DNA of 64,000 nucleotides. Source: Anadara kagoshimensis (lineage: Eukaryota; Mollusca; Bivalvia; Arcoida; Arcidae). Position numbers and translations under genes: made by a program. The notes under the pieces are model-generated. The model ran no database searches and was not told the DNA's origin. It saw only the letters and a program-made list of their open reading frames with translations. Below, piece after piece: positions 1-13,411 of the stretch (position 1 is its first letter; each line of letters starts with the position of its first letter). The DNA lies in contig CM037870.1 in assembly GCA_021292105.1 (NCBI GenBank), positions 14,603,234-14,667,233 of the forward strand, in the 5' to 3' direction.

Positions 1-269
1 TAACACATTCTGTGATAACCATTGGTTTTAGGATCAAAGTTTTGAGGAAGATCTTGACAAATTTGTTTATATTTGTGGGATTTTGTTTTCGAAAGACGAT
101 ATTCAGCAACTTTTGCCACTTTACTCCATGTTGTTTCATCAAAAGGTTTAATTTCTATATCTTGGAAACGTTTATCGACATGAAGGCAACAAACAAGATT
201 TGTTTCATCTGTGCTATCGCCCTGTAATATCTGTTTCCCCTTAGATGTATCCAGCCGTGTGCTGGCCAT
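1..269 (-). CDS. 5' end of an unrecognised gene, truncated by the window edge
   Basis: Reading the minus strand from an ATG at 269-267 gives 89 codons without a stop, open to the window edge. The start MASTRLDTSKGKQ leads into a Cys-Cys pair (residues 27-28) with His30, then Cys71 and a YHRMC end (His86, Cys89). The Cys/His spacing could be the start of a zinc-binding fold, but that is inference. The product is mostly hydrophilic, with no signal peptide or membrane segment. I have an impression of similar starts in large uncharacterised invertebrate proteins, some transposon-linked, but cannot name the family. No splice donor is evident, so the exon probably continues past the edge. The divergent ADAM17-like gene starts about 2.4 kb away. 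Confidence 0.55.
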   Translation of the reverse strand, partial: MASTRLDTSKGKQILQGDSTDETNLVCCLHVDKRFQDIEIKPFDETTWSKVAKVAEYRLSKTKSHKYKQICQDLPQNFDPKTNGYHRMC

Positions 270-2354
270 TTTGCAACACTTCTAATTGAAATGACAATGA
301 GTTATCACAAACAAATCGCAAAATATTATTTACAGTGATTTTAATTCAGTCACGGAATCAAATAGAATTAACAAACAGATTACTTATCTGCGTCAAAACT
401 TCATTGATTCTATTGTGAACACGGATTCTTTTTAAAAACAAATATTAAATAAAATCAACTTGTTCACACGAAATATAAACGGTAACAAAACAATAGAAAA
501 AAGGGGTGAATAGTTTTTTCTTACTTATCATAAACAACAACCATATGAAAGTATCTATAATTGCAACCACGTGTGATTTGCAATGACAGAAAACGTAACA
601 CAAACGCTTTGCGCAGCGCCATCTGCCGAGTCATACAAAAGGGCGTGGCACTATCATTGCTTAATAATACAAAAAATCAAAGCATTGAATAAACAAGCTA
701 ACAGCGTAATTTACTATATGTTTCAAGTACAAATTTACGTTATAACACTCTACCGTGTTTAAAATCTCACTGCCTGAGAACGCACAAGTGTAAAATCAAT
801 ATCTCGCGAACTCGCTTATTTATTGCATATGGGGTAGGGGGAAGAATAAATTGTGGTGAAAGGGTTTGTGTGACGATTGTGTTATACATTATACTTGCAC
901 AATAAAGCACAAACATCAGGGATTCTAAATAAAATAGTATATTGATAATCAGGCTTTTTTTGAATGCGCTACAAGACTTTAACGAATAAAGATTAAGTAA
1001 AAACGCAAAACTCGGTTGTTTAAAATTGGCCACAAAATTGAGATTGAATGCTTAACAAGAAGTTTTTAGTTAGAGGTCTTCAATGTTGTCACCCAAGTAT
1101 TAAAGCTTACACGGTATAACAATCAGTATGGCAACTAATAGCAAAATTTGTAGTAAAGATCGTTTTTTGAGAAATTTGCAATTTTTGGGGTAGGGGAAAG
1201 TTTTTCCACTGTGGGTGCCGCAATTTCCTACCAAATGATATGCAGCTACTTTTATTGAATGCAAAACACATTAGGCTGTGACAATATGGTAAAACATTTC
1301 ACTTAAATGCTTTTATTATTTTTTTATAAGACAAAAGAGGGCAAAATATTAAAAACGCAAAATTTTTGGTCTATTTTTTTCCTAAAATAGTTATTTTAAA
1401 AAAAAATCTGAAATGTATCAAGAAGTTTTTAACTTAAATGTCAACAATGATCATAATTCTTGATAACCGCATCAGTAATAAGACATTTTAAGGCCATATC
1501 GCGTCCATAATGCAGAATTATCAAATTACCGAAAAACCGGCTGAAAAATGCGATTCTAGTGTAAAAACTCGCGTCTGAAAAAAAATCGGAAACGAGTTCA
1601 TTCACAAGACGCCCAAATTCGAAAACTACAGACATTTTTCTATCAGAAACAACCTTCAAAGCTTTTGGCCATTGACACATATTTCAAACCCCACTAGCTC
1701 TTGGGCTATTCCCATATAACGATAAACAGTACCTGCGAACATACTAGTAATACATGTGTATAAATACTCTACAATATAAATTTCAAAGCGACTCACTGGA
1801 TAAACAACTTCAATCAAACCGGAGATGGTACTTCAAATGGATTAAAATGTGTCTTAACTTTCAAGATTGCGGCATATGCATTCTTTATATGAGCACTCAC
1901 GGCATATTTCTACTGTTTATTAAACCCCGTCAGCATTGCTTCACAAATATTAAATAAAAACAAACATACCGGCAATCCATGTCCAAATTACATGATCTCA
2001 AGCAAAGGTAAAACTTTGAAAACTGGCAATCCGGATGCCCGAATAGATATGAAGTAACTCCTGTTGAGCTAACTTGGCTTAAAGTTTTGGAAATGGAACC
2101 GTGATAAAACATTTCTAGATTTAGGAAGTTCGTAAAATGGGCTTAAGAAATATTTATTCCTTAGTTGTACTTAAAGCAAAACATCTCCTACGAATAGAAG
2201 CTTCATGGAAGCGAGTCGCTTGCATGAAAACTGCTTATGTGATCCAACAAGGGTTTCATGGCTGGAACCGGCCAGTGAAAGCTAACAGCATGTGTTTTCC
2301 TACACAGAAAACTAGTTTATCTTCAAAATTTCTTCTTATTAAATAAGAGGGTTT

Positions 2355-2401
<47 letters not shown>

Positions 2402-2404
2402 TAT

Positions 2405-2435
<31 letters not shown>

Positions 2436-2694
2436 ATTACTTAAGTCTTAGGTTTGAGACGCCCTGTGTGGAAGTCATACTTAAAGGGTTATCAAGACAG
2501 ATTATGTCCAAGAGCCACCTGAACAGGTGTGCGGAAGTCGGAAGTTGTCCCCCTTTGATTAGGCGCGGTAATTTCCGTTCGACTTCCGTATTATTATTAG
2601 CAACTGATTAGTGATAATGATTTTGAAGTATTTATCCCTGGATTAATTGCTACTGTAAATAATCGGCTAGAAAAGCCATGTCAGATGAAAAAAC
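270..2694. other. Intergenic region between divergent genes
   Basis: I see no supportable gene here. The short open frames at 767-1033, 1441-1680 and 1754-2346 have no start context, splice partners or recognisable motifs. The stretch holds a partial copy of the abundant ATCCATGTCC repeat at about 1959-2030 and an ATTT microsatellite at 2349-2441. Both promoters (minus-strand gene and ADAM17-like gene) should lie here, but no clear TATA box or initiator can be assigned. Confidence 0.6.
2349..2441. repeat. (ATTT)n microsatellite
   Basis: About 90 bases of TTTA/ATTT tetranucleotide repeat with one ATAT interruption near 2401, some 250 bases upstream of the ADAM17-like start codon. Confidence 0.95.
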
Positions 2695-5600
2695 ATGAGA
2701 AAAATCGCGTTATGTCTGGCAGTATTTGTTATAACAAGTGTCTGCTGGGGTAAGAAACTTTCATTTTTGTGTTTCAAAACTTTTCTTCAGGTATTTGCTT
2801 ACATAACATCTAAACACATTCCTTCAAATCCTAAACATGACATTCCCCAGATAACTAATAGCCGTATTCTTTAGTTATTTTAAAAACATGCACAAGTGTG
2901 TTTTAAAATTAAAGTTAAAAATTGGTTGATTGTTTTAAATGAATGAAATTATTATGAATATAAATATTTTCAAAACTCTGATAAAAGTGGGAAAAATAAA
3001 ACTGAATGATTATTGCCCCATATGTAGCAATAACACAAATGTGTTATTGACATGTATGCATATTTCATAAATATATATATGCTATATAACGTTTAGAATG
3101 AGTTCATTGAATCAGTTAAGTGATAATTACAGTATAAATAAAAGAAATTTCTCATTTGGTCAAATAATTCAACATTTTTATCAAAATGTAAATATGTTTT
3201 TCGATAGACCATTTTGTTTTCCCTCAGGTCAGATAGTTTTTGGAATCCCCCCACCCCACTCAATCTTCCAAAAAAAATTCAAACAAACAACATTTATCAC
3301 ACATAATACTTTTCTTATTTGTGTCATAATTTTGTTGCTTTATGAATTTTTTCTCTCATTCATATTTTAGGAGAAGCAAGGAAAAGACTTGCTTATTTCG
3401 AAACCTTGAAGAAGTCAGATATCTATTCAAGAATCAAGAGAAGTGCTAGTTTGAATCCCAGAGACCATTTACATCAAGTCTGGTTTGCATCTTTTGGCAG
3501 GTACGGTATATAAAATACTTAATCTTCATGCAAGCTAAGCTGCTGTTTTGATAGCCCTTGTTATCCCCCCACCCCCATCACTGTAAATGTGGAACTGGGT
3601 ATATGGCATTACCTTCATGTGCATTATTGCTTCCACATCAGAGCTATCTCTCATTTTTAACTTTGAAAATAACCATTCAAATAGCCAAAATTGTGAAAAA
3701 GAAATTATTGTAATAAAATGTAAATCTAAAATGCATGAAATATATTTAACCTAAAACTAATATAAATTAGTTGTGCTTGTTTCCAGATTGATTTTTGACA
3801 TGAATTTATTTTGATTTTGATTGATTTCACCCCATTATAGTCAGTTTTTAAAGTCTTTTTTTGAACTTGTGAATAAACTTAGAATAAACATTTTTGACAA
3901 AGGTTTATGTGATGTTCAAAATCACAAATTAAACTCCAGGGTATTTTAAAATTTACCAAAATCATTAATGTATCAATTTTGCCAGATTTAAATTAAGGAA
4001 AATCTTAGTAAAAGAATTATTATGAAACTAGAGCCAGGTATATTTAATCTTCAAAAAGGTAAAGGTATGAATTTCCATGTTCACAGTACCCAAGCCAACC
4101 TATTGTTTCCATTTTACTCTGATGTCATTTATCCAACAGAAAATTTACCTTTCCCCATATCAAAATATGGAATGTTGGATAAATGTGAAGACACCAATTT
4201 TTAATTGTGACTGGGGCCAAGTACCAGCCCCAAATATTGCCCAATGAGAGCCCTGAAGAATGGGATATTGTAAGATTGAAGCACTGTTTTAAAAAATGAT
4301 GCTGTATATTACTATTAGACCCATGAATCATTGATTGTTAAAGTATACAAATTTTTATACATCTTTGTAAATATATATATGTTTCAGGGAATTTCAGCTA
4401 GAATTAAAACAATCAACTATTTTACGTAATGGTTTTAAATTGACTGTAGTGGATGGTAAAGGAAATACAAGGAAGGAAGATGTAGATAAAAATGTTTACT
4501 TAACTGGTAACTTGCAAGGTCTGTTTTATACATTACTATACTCTCACAAACACTTGAACAATTAATATTTTAAGTGTTTTGCCTCTTTCTTTAGTATCAC
4601 AGCGTTTTTCACCATCCAGATTTATAGATCCTAATGTATCATTTTGCTTGCCAAAGATTGATGGCTTTCTACAGATACTCTGGTTTCCTCTACTTTTCAG
4701 AACTAGTGAAAAAATCTTGACTAGTTTGTAAAATCCTATTACCTTGCTCCTTGCAGTAGGGGCCACTACAGTAGCTCAGATGGTTGATTGCTCACTTTGC
4801 ATGTGTGAGATTGGAGTTTGAACCCTGGCCAGTGTCTGACCAAGACTTGAAAATAGGTAGTGACTGTTTTTTCACCAAATACTTGGCATTTAGAAATGAG
4901 AATCATAAGATCCTTCTGAAGAGACCTTAAAACCAATGTCCCTTGTCACAGCAGGCATGGCACTTTAAAGAACCCTCCCTGCACATTGCCTTGAGTGTAT
5001 TGCAAAGGTAAAAATTTCTTCCAATCACCTTTAACTGATGTTGTTTTTATATATGTAAGTGAAATATTCTTCATGGGGATGTAAAGCACAATTTAATCAG
5101 CCAATTAATCAGTCATTCTTGCAGCAAGACAGTAACTAAGTGTGTCGACATAGATGTGGTAATTTAAAACAAAAAACAAAAAAAAAAAACCCAATGTTTT
5201 ATTTGTTTTTGGTTTTTTGTAGGAGACAAAAATTCTCATATAGAAGCTCACTGGGAAGATGGTTTGTTAAGCGCCAGTATTAGTACAACAGAAGATATAT
5301 ATGTCATAGAGGTATCAGGACTGTCATATCCCATTTTTATACCCCCAGCTAACAAAGTTTAGTTGGGCATATAGGAATTGACTTGTCTGTCTTTCTGTTC
5401 ATCCTAGTGTCTGTATATATGACTCAATATTGTATCCGCTCCATATCTTACATGTTTGTGAAATTTCTTTTATCAAAGTTTATCGAAACATAAAATGTGT
5501 CTTGTATCAAATTTAGGTGCATTGTTCAACAGTCACAACTCAATGACAAAACTTATGCAGGGCTATAAGTCAGCTTTTATGGAAAGTTCTAGTGGAACTG

Positions 5601-8600
5601 GGGTCCTGGACCTTTGGGATTGGGAAAACTAGCATTATTTCATGCAGTTTTGATTTAAAATCCAAACAGAACAAGAAAATGTAATAGAAATGTAAAGTTA
5701 TAAGTTTGTACAGAACTTATTCCATTTGGAAAAATGCATCAAAATATTTGAGAACAATTAAAGTTTGAACCTTGGGAATGGGGTCTCATTTTCAGCCCCA
5801 AAGGCATAGGGTACTGGTAGTGTAACAAAATCACTGAAAATATGTTTTCTTTGGTAATTTTTGGTCACCATTACATCATTTTTGGTCCCATTTTGAAGTA
5901 ATTTATTCACAAGTTGGAGCTCTGCAGTAGCTTTACCATCTTACTTATCTCCACAGTATTTTATAGTCCCTAAATCAAGAAGGCAGAATGTACTAATTAA
6001 AATTTGTAACAAAATCATCGCTAATACTGGTATGTTTTCTTGGCTTACATGGTATGGAATTTTTTAAATGTTTGTGTTTGTGTTTTTTTCAGCCATCTTG
6101 GAGAATTCTGGAACAATCTGTAAACCATAGTTTGATAGTTTATCGCAAATCAGATGTTATTTGGGACACAAATAGCAAAGTTGCTGGTCACAGGTAACTT
6201 TCTCTTATGATGCTCTGGTTGTGGGAGTTTGGGGTTAGAACCCCTGTCTGGGTTGGAATTAGATATTGGCTGGTTTATTTTTCCAAGCACTCTGTATTTA
6301 GAAATGAAAGTCATGGTATCCTTTTGAAGAGATCTTTAAAACTGATTGCCCATATCACAGGAGGTTTGGCACATTAATGAACTCTCCCTGTAACATTGCC
6401 CTGAATGCCTTGCAAAGAACTTCACCTATTGCTGATGATGTCTTAATATAAGTGAAATATTCTGGACTTGGATGTAAAACCCCATGCAATCAATTGATGG
6501 ATCTTATGATTCATCATAAATTGAGATACTTCTAAATTTTGTGCACATTTATCAAATTTTGTTTCATGTTCAATAGAAATGAAATTTCAGTTATCAGACC
6601 TGTAGAATGTTATGTTGAGACACAATAAAATAAATTGAGTCTTTACATGGAAATTTGAGATATCGAAGTTCAAGGTAACAAGATTTAAACTGTATTTCTA
6701 AGTAGTTTTATCAGACAGATTTCCATAAAGACTGGACAAAAGCTACTTCCATATCAGCTGTTTGTCAAATAGAGGGTTTATCCATGTGATGTCATAGATA
6801 GAGGACCACTGAAGTTGTTAATGTGCAATGGAAATCTGTTTTGTTGGAGGCACATTTGTTGATGTTTTAATTGCAAACTTCAAAAAAAAATTATGCAACT
6901 TTTGTGGAACTAACCATTGATTAATTTTCACCATATCTCTCCAACATGATTTAGAAGATGACTTATTATTGTATATTGTCATGTATATTTTTGTTTTGTA
7001 GAGAAAGTTTTTGTGATCAGCATAGCACACAAACTGGTGACGATGAATTAACTCGTACAGATTTTGAAGTGACTTATGATAGTCATGGTAAAATAATTTA
7101 CATGTTCATGATCATGTGTTATTTATTTACTCATATTATATTTTAAATGATTTCATGTACAGTTAAAGCTTGAGTCTGTGCCACCATTCGTTCTGTCAGA
7201 TTTTGACATTAAAGGGCAGGGTTCGTACAGGCCTGAAATAGTCTTTCGGTGTGATGTCACAGATGAAGTTTGCCCATAAAAGACTCTAAAAACAAGTGAC
7301 CCTAAAAAGCCCTTGAATTTATCCCGAAGGCCCTAAAAAGCCCTTGAATTTGGCCAATTGGGTGTCTGTATTTTGATATTAAGTGGTTGCAAATAGACTG
7401 ATATAAATAAATAAATTTATTTATAAATTACATTGAAATGAGCAATTTAAAAGTACTTGGCCCTCCCGAACACCCAACTTCAACCTTATCCACTTCAAAT
7501 GTCGTTACTATGGACACGTAAGTAATTGTTTTATTGATTTAATTGTCTTTTCACCAATATTTATTTTGCTAAAATTGTCTTTCTGATTAGGCTTTTAATT
7601 TGCAAATAAGACCCTGAAAAGACCATAAAAAGTCCTTAAATTTGAGTCCAAATTTCTGTACCACCCCTGAAGGGGTTTGGCAAGAAAATAATTAAGGGTG
7701 ATTTATATATAGAAATATTTACATAAATGATATTTGGCATTTACATGTACCATGTATTTGTGAATGGATGTAACCTAGCTTTTCACAAATGAAGATGGTT
7801 CCCTATGTACAATATAAGGGAGGAAATAGTGAAAATCTTGTTATAAGGTACATGTATAGATGGTAAACCTTAATTATTTCTTATCTAGCATCCTTAGAAC
7901 AAGTAGTATTCAATTTGCAAAAAAAAAAAAAAAAAAAAAAAAAATGGAGTGGGGAAAACTGTAGATTAAGATGATTAGTAGTTGAGGTTTTCAGTTTTTA
8001 GCTCACCTGACCGAAGGTCATGTGAGCTTATGGCATAGCGCAGCGTGTGTATGTGCGTGTGTGCGTGTGTGCGTGTGTGCGTCGTTAACACCTATTTTCG
8101 ACTTCTCCTCTGAAACTACTGGACAGTTTTTAATGAAACTTTGTCAGAAGTATATATGGGCCGGTGCAATTCAGATTTGTTCGTGGCGTTGCCATGGCTA
8201 CCATAACTAGGTCAAGGTGACCTAGGGTGCAAAAATCTTAAAAAATCTTCTTCTCCGAAAGTACTGATTGGAGAAAAAATCTGATGTGATATTTGGCTTC
8301 TCTAGGGTCTTAAGCCTATAGTTTGTTCATTTTGTGAAATTCGGATAAAAAATAGGTTACGCGTTTTTGCGTTTAATTTTGAAAAAATCGTAAAATAGCT
8401 TCAAATTGTTATAACTTGACTATTTGACCAGATAATGACATGGGGTTTTCAGTTTTGACATCTTCTTGTTAGTATCTTCAAATTGAGGTCAAGGTCAATT
8501 GTGAAGGTCGTGACCTAATTTTTTTTACCTCTGATTATAATTATTATCTCGAAAACTATAAACTTTTTGTATAGGCATGTATATTAGAATGTTGTAGGTA

Positions 8601-11600
8601 TTGATACAACGATCATTTTGATGTATAGAAAAAGGTCATGGGTTCAAAGGTCAAGGTCACAGATGTGAAACAATACCGAAATGGTTAATTATCTTGAAAA
8701 CTATAAACTTTTTGTATAGGCATGTATATTAGAATGTTGTAGGTATTGATACAACGATCATTTTGATGTATAGAAAAAGGTCATGGGTTCAAAGGTCAAG
8801 GTCACAGATGCGAAACAATACCGAAATGGTTAATTATCTCGAAAACTATAAACATTTTGTATAGGCATGTATATTAGAATGTTGTAGGTATTGATACAAC
8901 GATCATTTTGATGTATAGAAAAAGGTCATGGGTTCAAAGGTCAAGGTCACAGATGCGAAACAATACAGAAATGGTTAATTATCTCGAAAACTATTAACAT
9001 TTTGTATAGGCATGTATATTAGAATGTTGTAGGTATTGATACAATGATCATTTTGATGTATAGAAAAAGGTCATGGGTTCAAAGGTCAAGGTCACAGATG
9101 CAAAACAATACCCAAATGGTTAATTATCTCAAAAACTATAAACTTTTTGTATAGGCATGTATATTAGAATGTTGTAAGTATTGATACAACGATCATTTTG
9201 ATGTATAGAAAAAGGTCATGGGTTCAAAGGTCAAGGTCACAGATGCGAAACAATACCGTAATGGTTAATTATCTCGAAAACTATAAACTTTTTGTATATG
9301 CATGTATATTAGAATGTTGTAGATATTGATACAACAATCATTTTGATGTATAGAAAAAGGTTATGGGTTTAAAGGTCAAGGTCACATATGCGAAACAATA
9401 CCGAAATGGTTAATTATCTTGAAAACTATAAACTTTTTGTATAGGCATGTATATTAGAATGTTGTAGGTATTGATACAACGATCATATTGATGTATAGAA
9501 AAAGGTCATGAGTTCAAAGGTCAAGGTCACAGATGTGAAACAATACTGAAATGGTTAACTATCTTGAAAACTATTAACTTTTTGTATAGGCTTTTATATT
9601 AGAATGTTGTAGGTATTGATACAACAGTTATCATGATTTAAAGAAAAAAGTCATTGGGGTTTAGTATTTATGTTTTCTTTAAATCTATCAGCTAGCCATT
9701 AGTTGTCAGGTGAGCGTATCAGGCCCATGGGCCTCTTGTTTCAGGGTGTCATTTTAGACAGATTTTTGGTTTACTCTGGGTTTAGATAAGACATATTTTC
9801 AGTTTTCTCAGGGTTCGTTTTACTCAGGTTTTTTATTACTCATTTGTCATTACTATTTTCTATTCTAGGTGAAGACAGAGTAAAACGTCAAGTTTTTGAA
9901 GATTTAGGTTCCCATGACACCTGTAGTTTATTTGTCGTAGCTGATTATTTATTTCATAAACATGTTGGAGGAGGAAATACTCATACAACTGCTAACTATA
10001 TAGTAGGTGTAATTCAATCAAAAACAACATACTTATCCATGTCCAAATCACAATTTCAAAGCAAAGTAAAAACTTTGAAACTGACAAATTAGGTTAAACA
10101 TGTAAACTTCCACAATGGGAGTCAGGCTGGGTGCTACACAAGTGTAAGCAATTCATTTTTAGCTAGCTACACTGACCATGTGTAATCCAAGTTGAGAGTG
10201 AAAAGAACATGGAACTGTGAGAGGCTAAATATATCCATGGCCATCCTGGACAAAGAGACATCATGCTTATCTTCCAAAAGAAGAAAGAAATGCAACTGAA
10301 AATTTGTACTTAGCAACAACCAATACAACCAAGAATATGACACAATACATGCACATGTACAAGTCAACAATGAAAAAGCCAATTAAAACAAGATAGAAAA
10401 AAGACAAATACATATTTGGACCACTCAATATAAATTATAGTCCCTAACTTTGGACAAGGACTAAAGTAATGTCTTTGCAGTACCCGGTATTCAAAGATGT
10501 GCATATTATAACATAGTTTTGTGAACTTTGACTTTTTTAGCCATCTGTATGCCAGTATTGACCTCAGATTTTTAAACAGTATTTCAAAAGTATTCAATTT
10601 ACATATACATGTATTAATAGGAAAGGAGTATTATAGTTATACCCCTAGTGAAGATCCTTTCATTTATATTGAGGTGGCTAGTTACGGATAGTGCAGGAAA
10701 CCTGAGTGCCTGGAGAAAACTACCAAACCTGAGCAAGAAACTTGACAAACTAGGATCTGTCTCAGGTGTGATTGGAATCTAGGGAGTGAAAAGGGCTGTG
10801 ATCTTAAGTGCACACTTCAGACCACTCAGTCATCGAGTCCCCTACACACAAAAGCATATATCCATTTAGTTTTTTCCTGTGATCCCTAAATATGCATATT
10901 TAAATTTTGAAAAATGAAATGTTTGTTGGTTTTTTTTATGGTATTGAAAAACAATTTACCTTATTCATTTAGATAGGAATCATTAACAGAGTGAATGGTA
11001 TATACAGACGTACAAAATGGCCGGACGACTCGTCAGTTATGACGGGATTAGGATTTGAAATAGCAGAGGTATGAATATGTTTATAATAGCTGTCTAATGG
11101 CATATTTTTATACCTCTTGCAAACGAAAAAAATACCCATCACAAATTAAGTTGGGTGGGTATATTGACTCTAGCTTTTTGTCCATCCATCCATCCATCCA
11201 TCCATCCATATTTTACTGCCTGTCTGTATGGATGGTTTTACCTACATTTCAATATTGTGTCTGCTCCATATCTTCCATATCTATGGGTAGATTTTGATCA
11301 AACTTGGAAGAAATGTAAACCAACATGAGACAAAGTATAGCATACCAAATTCAGGGGCATAGGGGGTCAGTGTTACAAAGTCAGATCTTAAAATTAACAA
11401 CACAACACAGAAACAGGGATATTTGTCCCTCAAGATACTGCTCTAGTTTTCAATAGAATTACTTAATGATGCTTTACATGTAGGTCATTGATCTTTAACT
11501 TGTATTTAGAGACTCAGTTTTTTGGATGGTGACATGAACGAATGTGTCCACAGAAAACCTTTTGCATTTGACAAGCAGATTTTTTAACACCTAGTTAAAT

Positions 11601-13380
11601 TGGCTGTGTAACTTTATACATGTAAGATGTAAAAACCCCAGTTTTGTAGAGTTATGACCCTTTGAAGTTATCAATGGGCATTGATTTTCTTAATAATTCT
11701 TGAAAATTAAGAAAGCTTGTGAAAAGTATAAAACAGTGCCATGAAGTGTTCATAATATTATTATAACATTTGTTCACCAAAAATATTCATAGACGGGTGA
11801 TACCACATGTAATTTTTTCTAGTATTTGATTTTGTCATGACATGGGTTTATTTTATCACCTGCTATTTGTTAACAGTTGAAGATACATGAAGGTTTTACA
11901 AGTGGCAGTGTTCATTACAATATGGATAATAGAAATATGAATACAACACAGTTATTAAAGGTTTGTCACATTTTTTAGGCCTAAAAAACAAGGGGGTTTC
12001 CACTAACCCAAGGTTTCAAAATTATGTTTTATAATGGAAGGTCCATGACTTTTTGCCTATATTTTTAGCTGGTCCCACATGGAGTTTTGAAAATCTAATA
12101 TCATCATTAAAAGGTTTGTGTTAAGTTATGTTATCATAAAAAGGAGTATTATTCTGGTATAAAATGGCAGATCAATTGGACTTTCATAGTTTTAATATCA
12201 AGGATCCCAATGTCAAAAAAACAGGGCCCAGACTTAGGACCTGGGGAATTTTGAACCCTTGTAACTCAATGACTTTAAATTTTTATGCCTACTTTAAAAG
12301 TTTTGTCTGACAAGCACTGTTAAAGTTGACATCAAATGTCTACAAACTAACCCCAGTTTTTCTAAGAGTGTTAGTGGAATTACATTTTGTTTTTAAAATT
12401 TTGGCTTTATTTTGTACCTGATAATTTGCAGCATAAAATTTTATACACATGTATTTACGTTGTTACTGTAAAACAAGATATGCCTGCCAAATAAGACCCA
12501 TACACATTGATGACTGACAGAAGTGTATACATACTGAAGGGGATTATGTTGAAAAATAATGCAATATTTCTGCCAAGTTTCAAACCCTTGCATATAAGAC
12601 CCAAACATATCAATCAGCCCTAGTATGTGTATGTCTGCTTTGTACTAGCAGGCACTCTGTTGCTCATCAAGACAGCAGTTGCAGAGGTTTCACCCACACT
12701 GATCTATTATCCCTACACCCTGTAGGTCAGCAGCAATGTGAAATGAAGTCACTTGCTCAAAGACACAACATGCCCTTGTCGGGATTCATACTTTAGATCC
12801 AGAGTTTTCTGGACATTTTTCTAAACAAGAATTAGTTGATTAGTGATTCATGCATATACATGATATAGAATATAAAATTGCAACTCGGCTTGAGATTATG
12901 AGCTATGGTTCTTGAATAAGATGGCGGTAAAAAAAACCATGGGTGTGTCTTTGTACGGTATTTAAAACTATGTGTGCACCCTTGTGCCTATTGATTTTTA
13001 TGATAAAGGATACAAAAGTTCATCAACATGTATTATTTAATTACAGAACTTTAGCCGAGAAAGAGAATTTAATTCTTATTGTCTGGCACACCTGTTTACC
13101 TATCAGAGATTTGACAGAGGTGTGCTGGGGTTAGCTTACATATCATCATCAAAGAAGAAAACTTCAGGCGGTATTTGTTCTACATGTAAGTGTTCTTAGT
13201 TGTCTTTACTGCATGATATTTTCAACCCAGAAATTTCATGTAGTGTACCTTTATCAGAGCCCCACAAATGCTGACAATGTCATTCAGTGGTGAAGTTCAA
13301 TGCTTTGTTAAAAAAGGCTAAACTTAGGATATTAGGCTTTGTCATAATGTTTTTGTGATTACTCGATTATCATTAGTATC

Positions 13381-13411
<31 letters not shown>

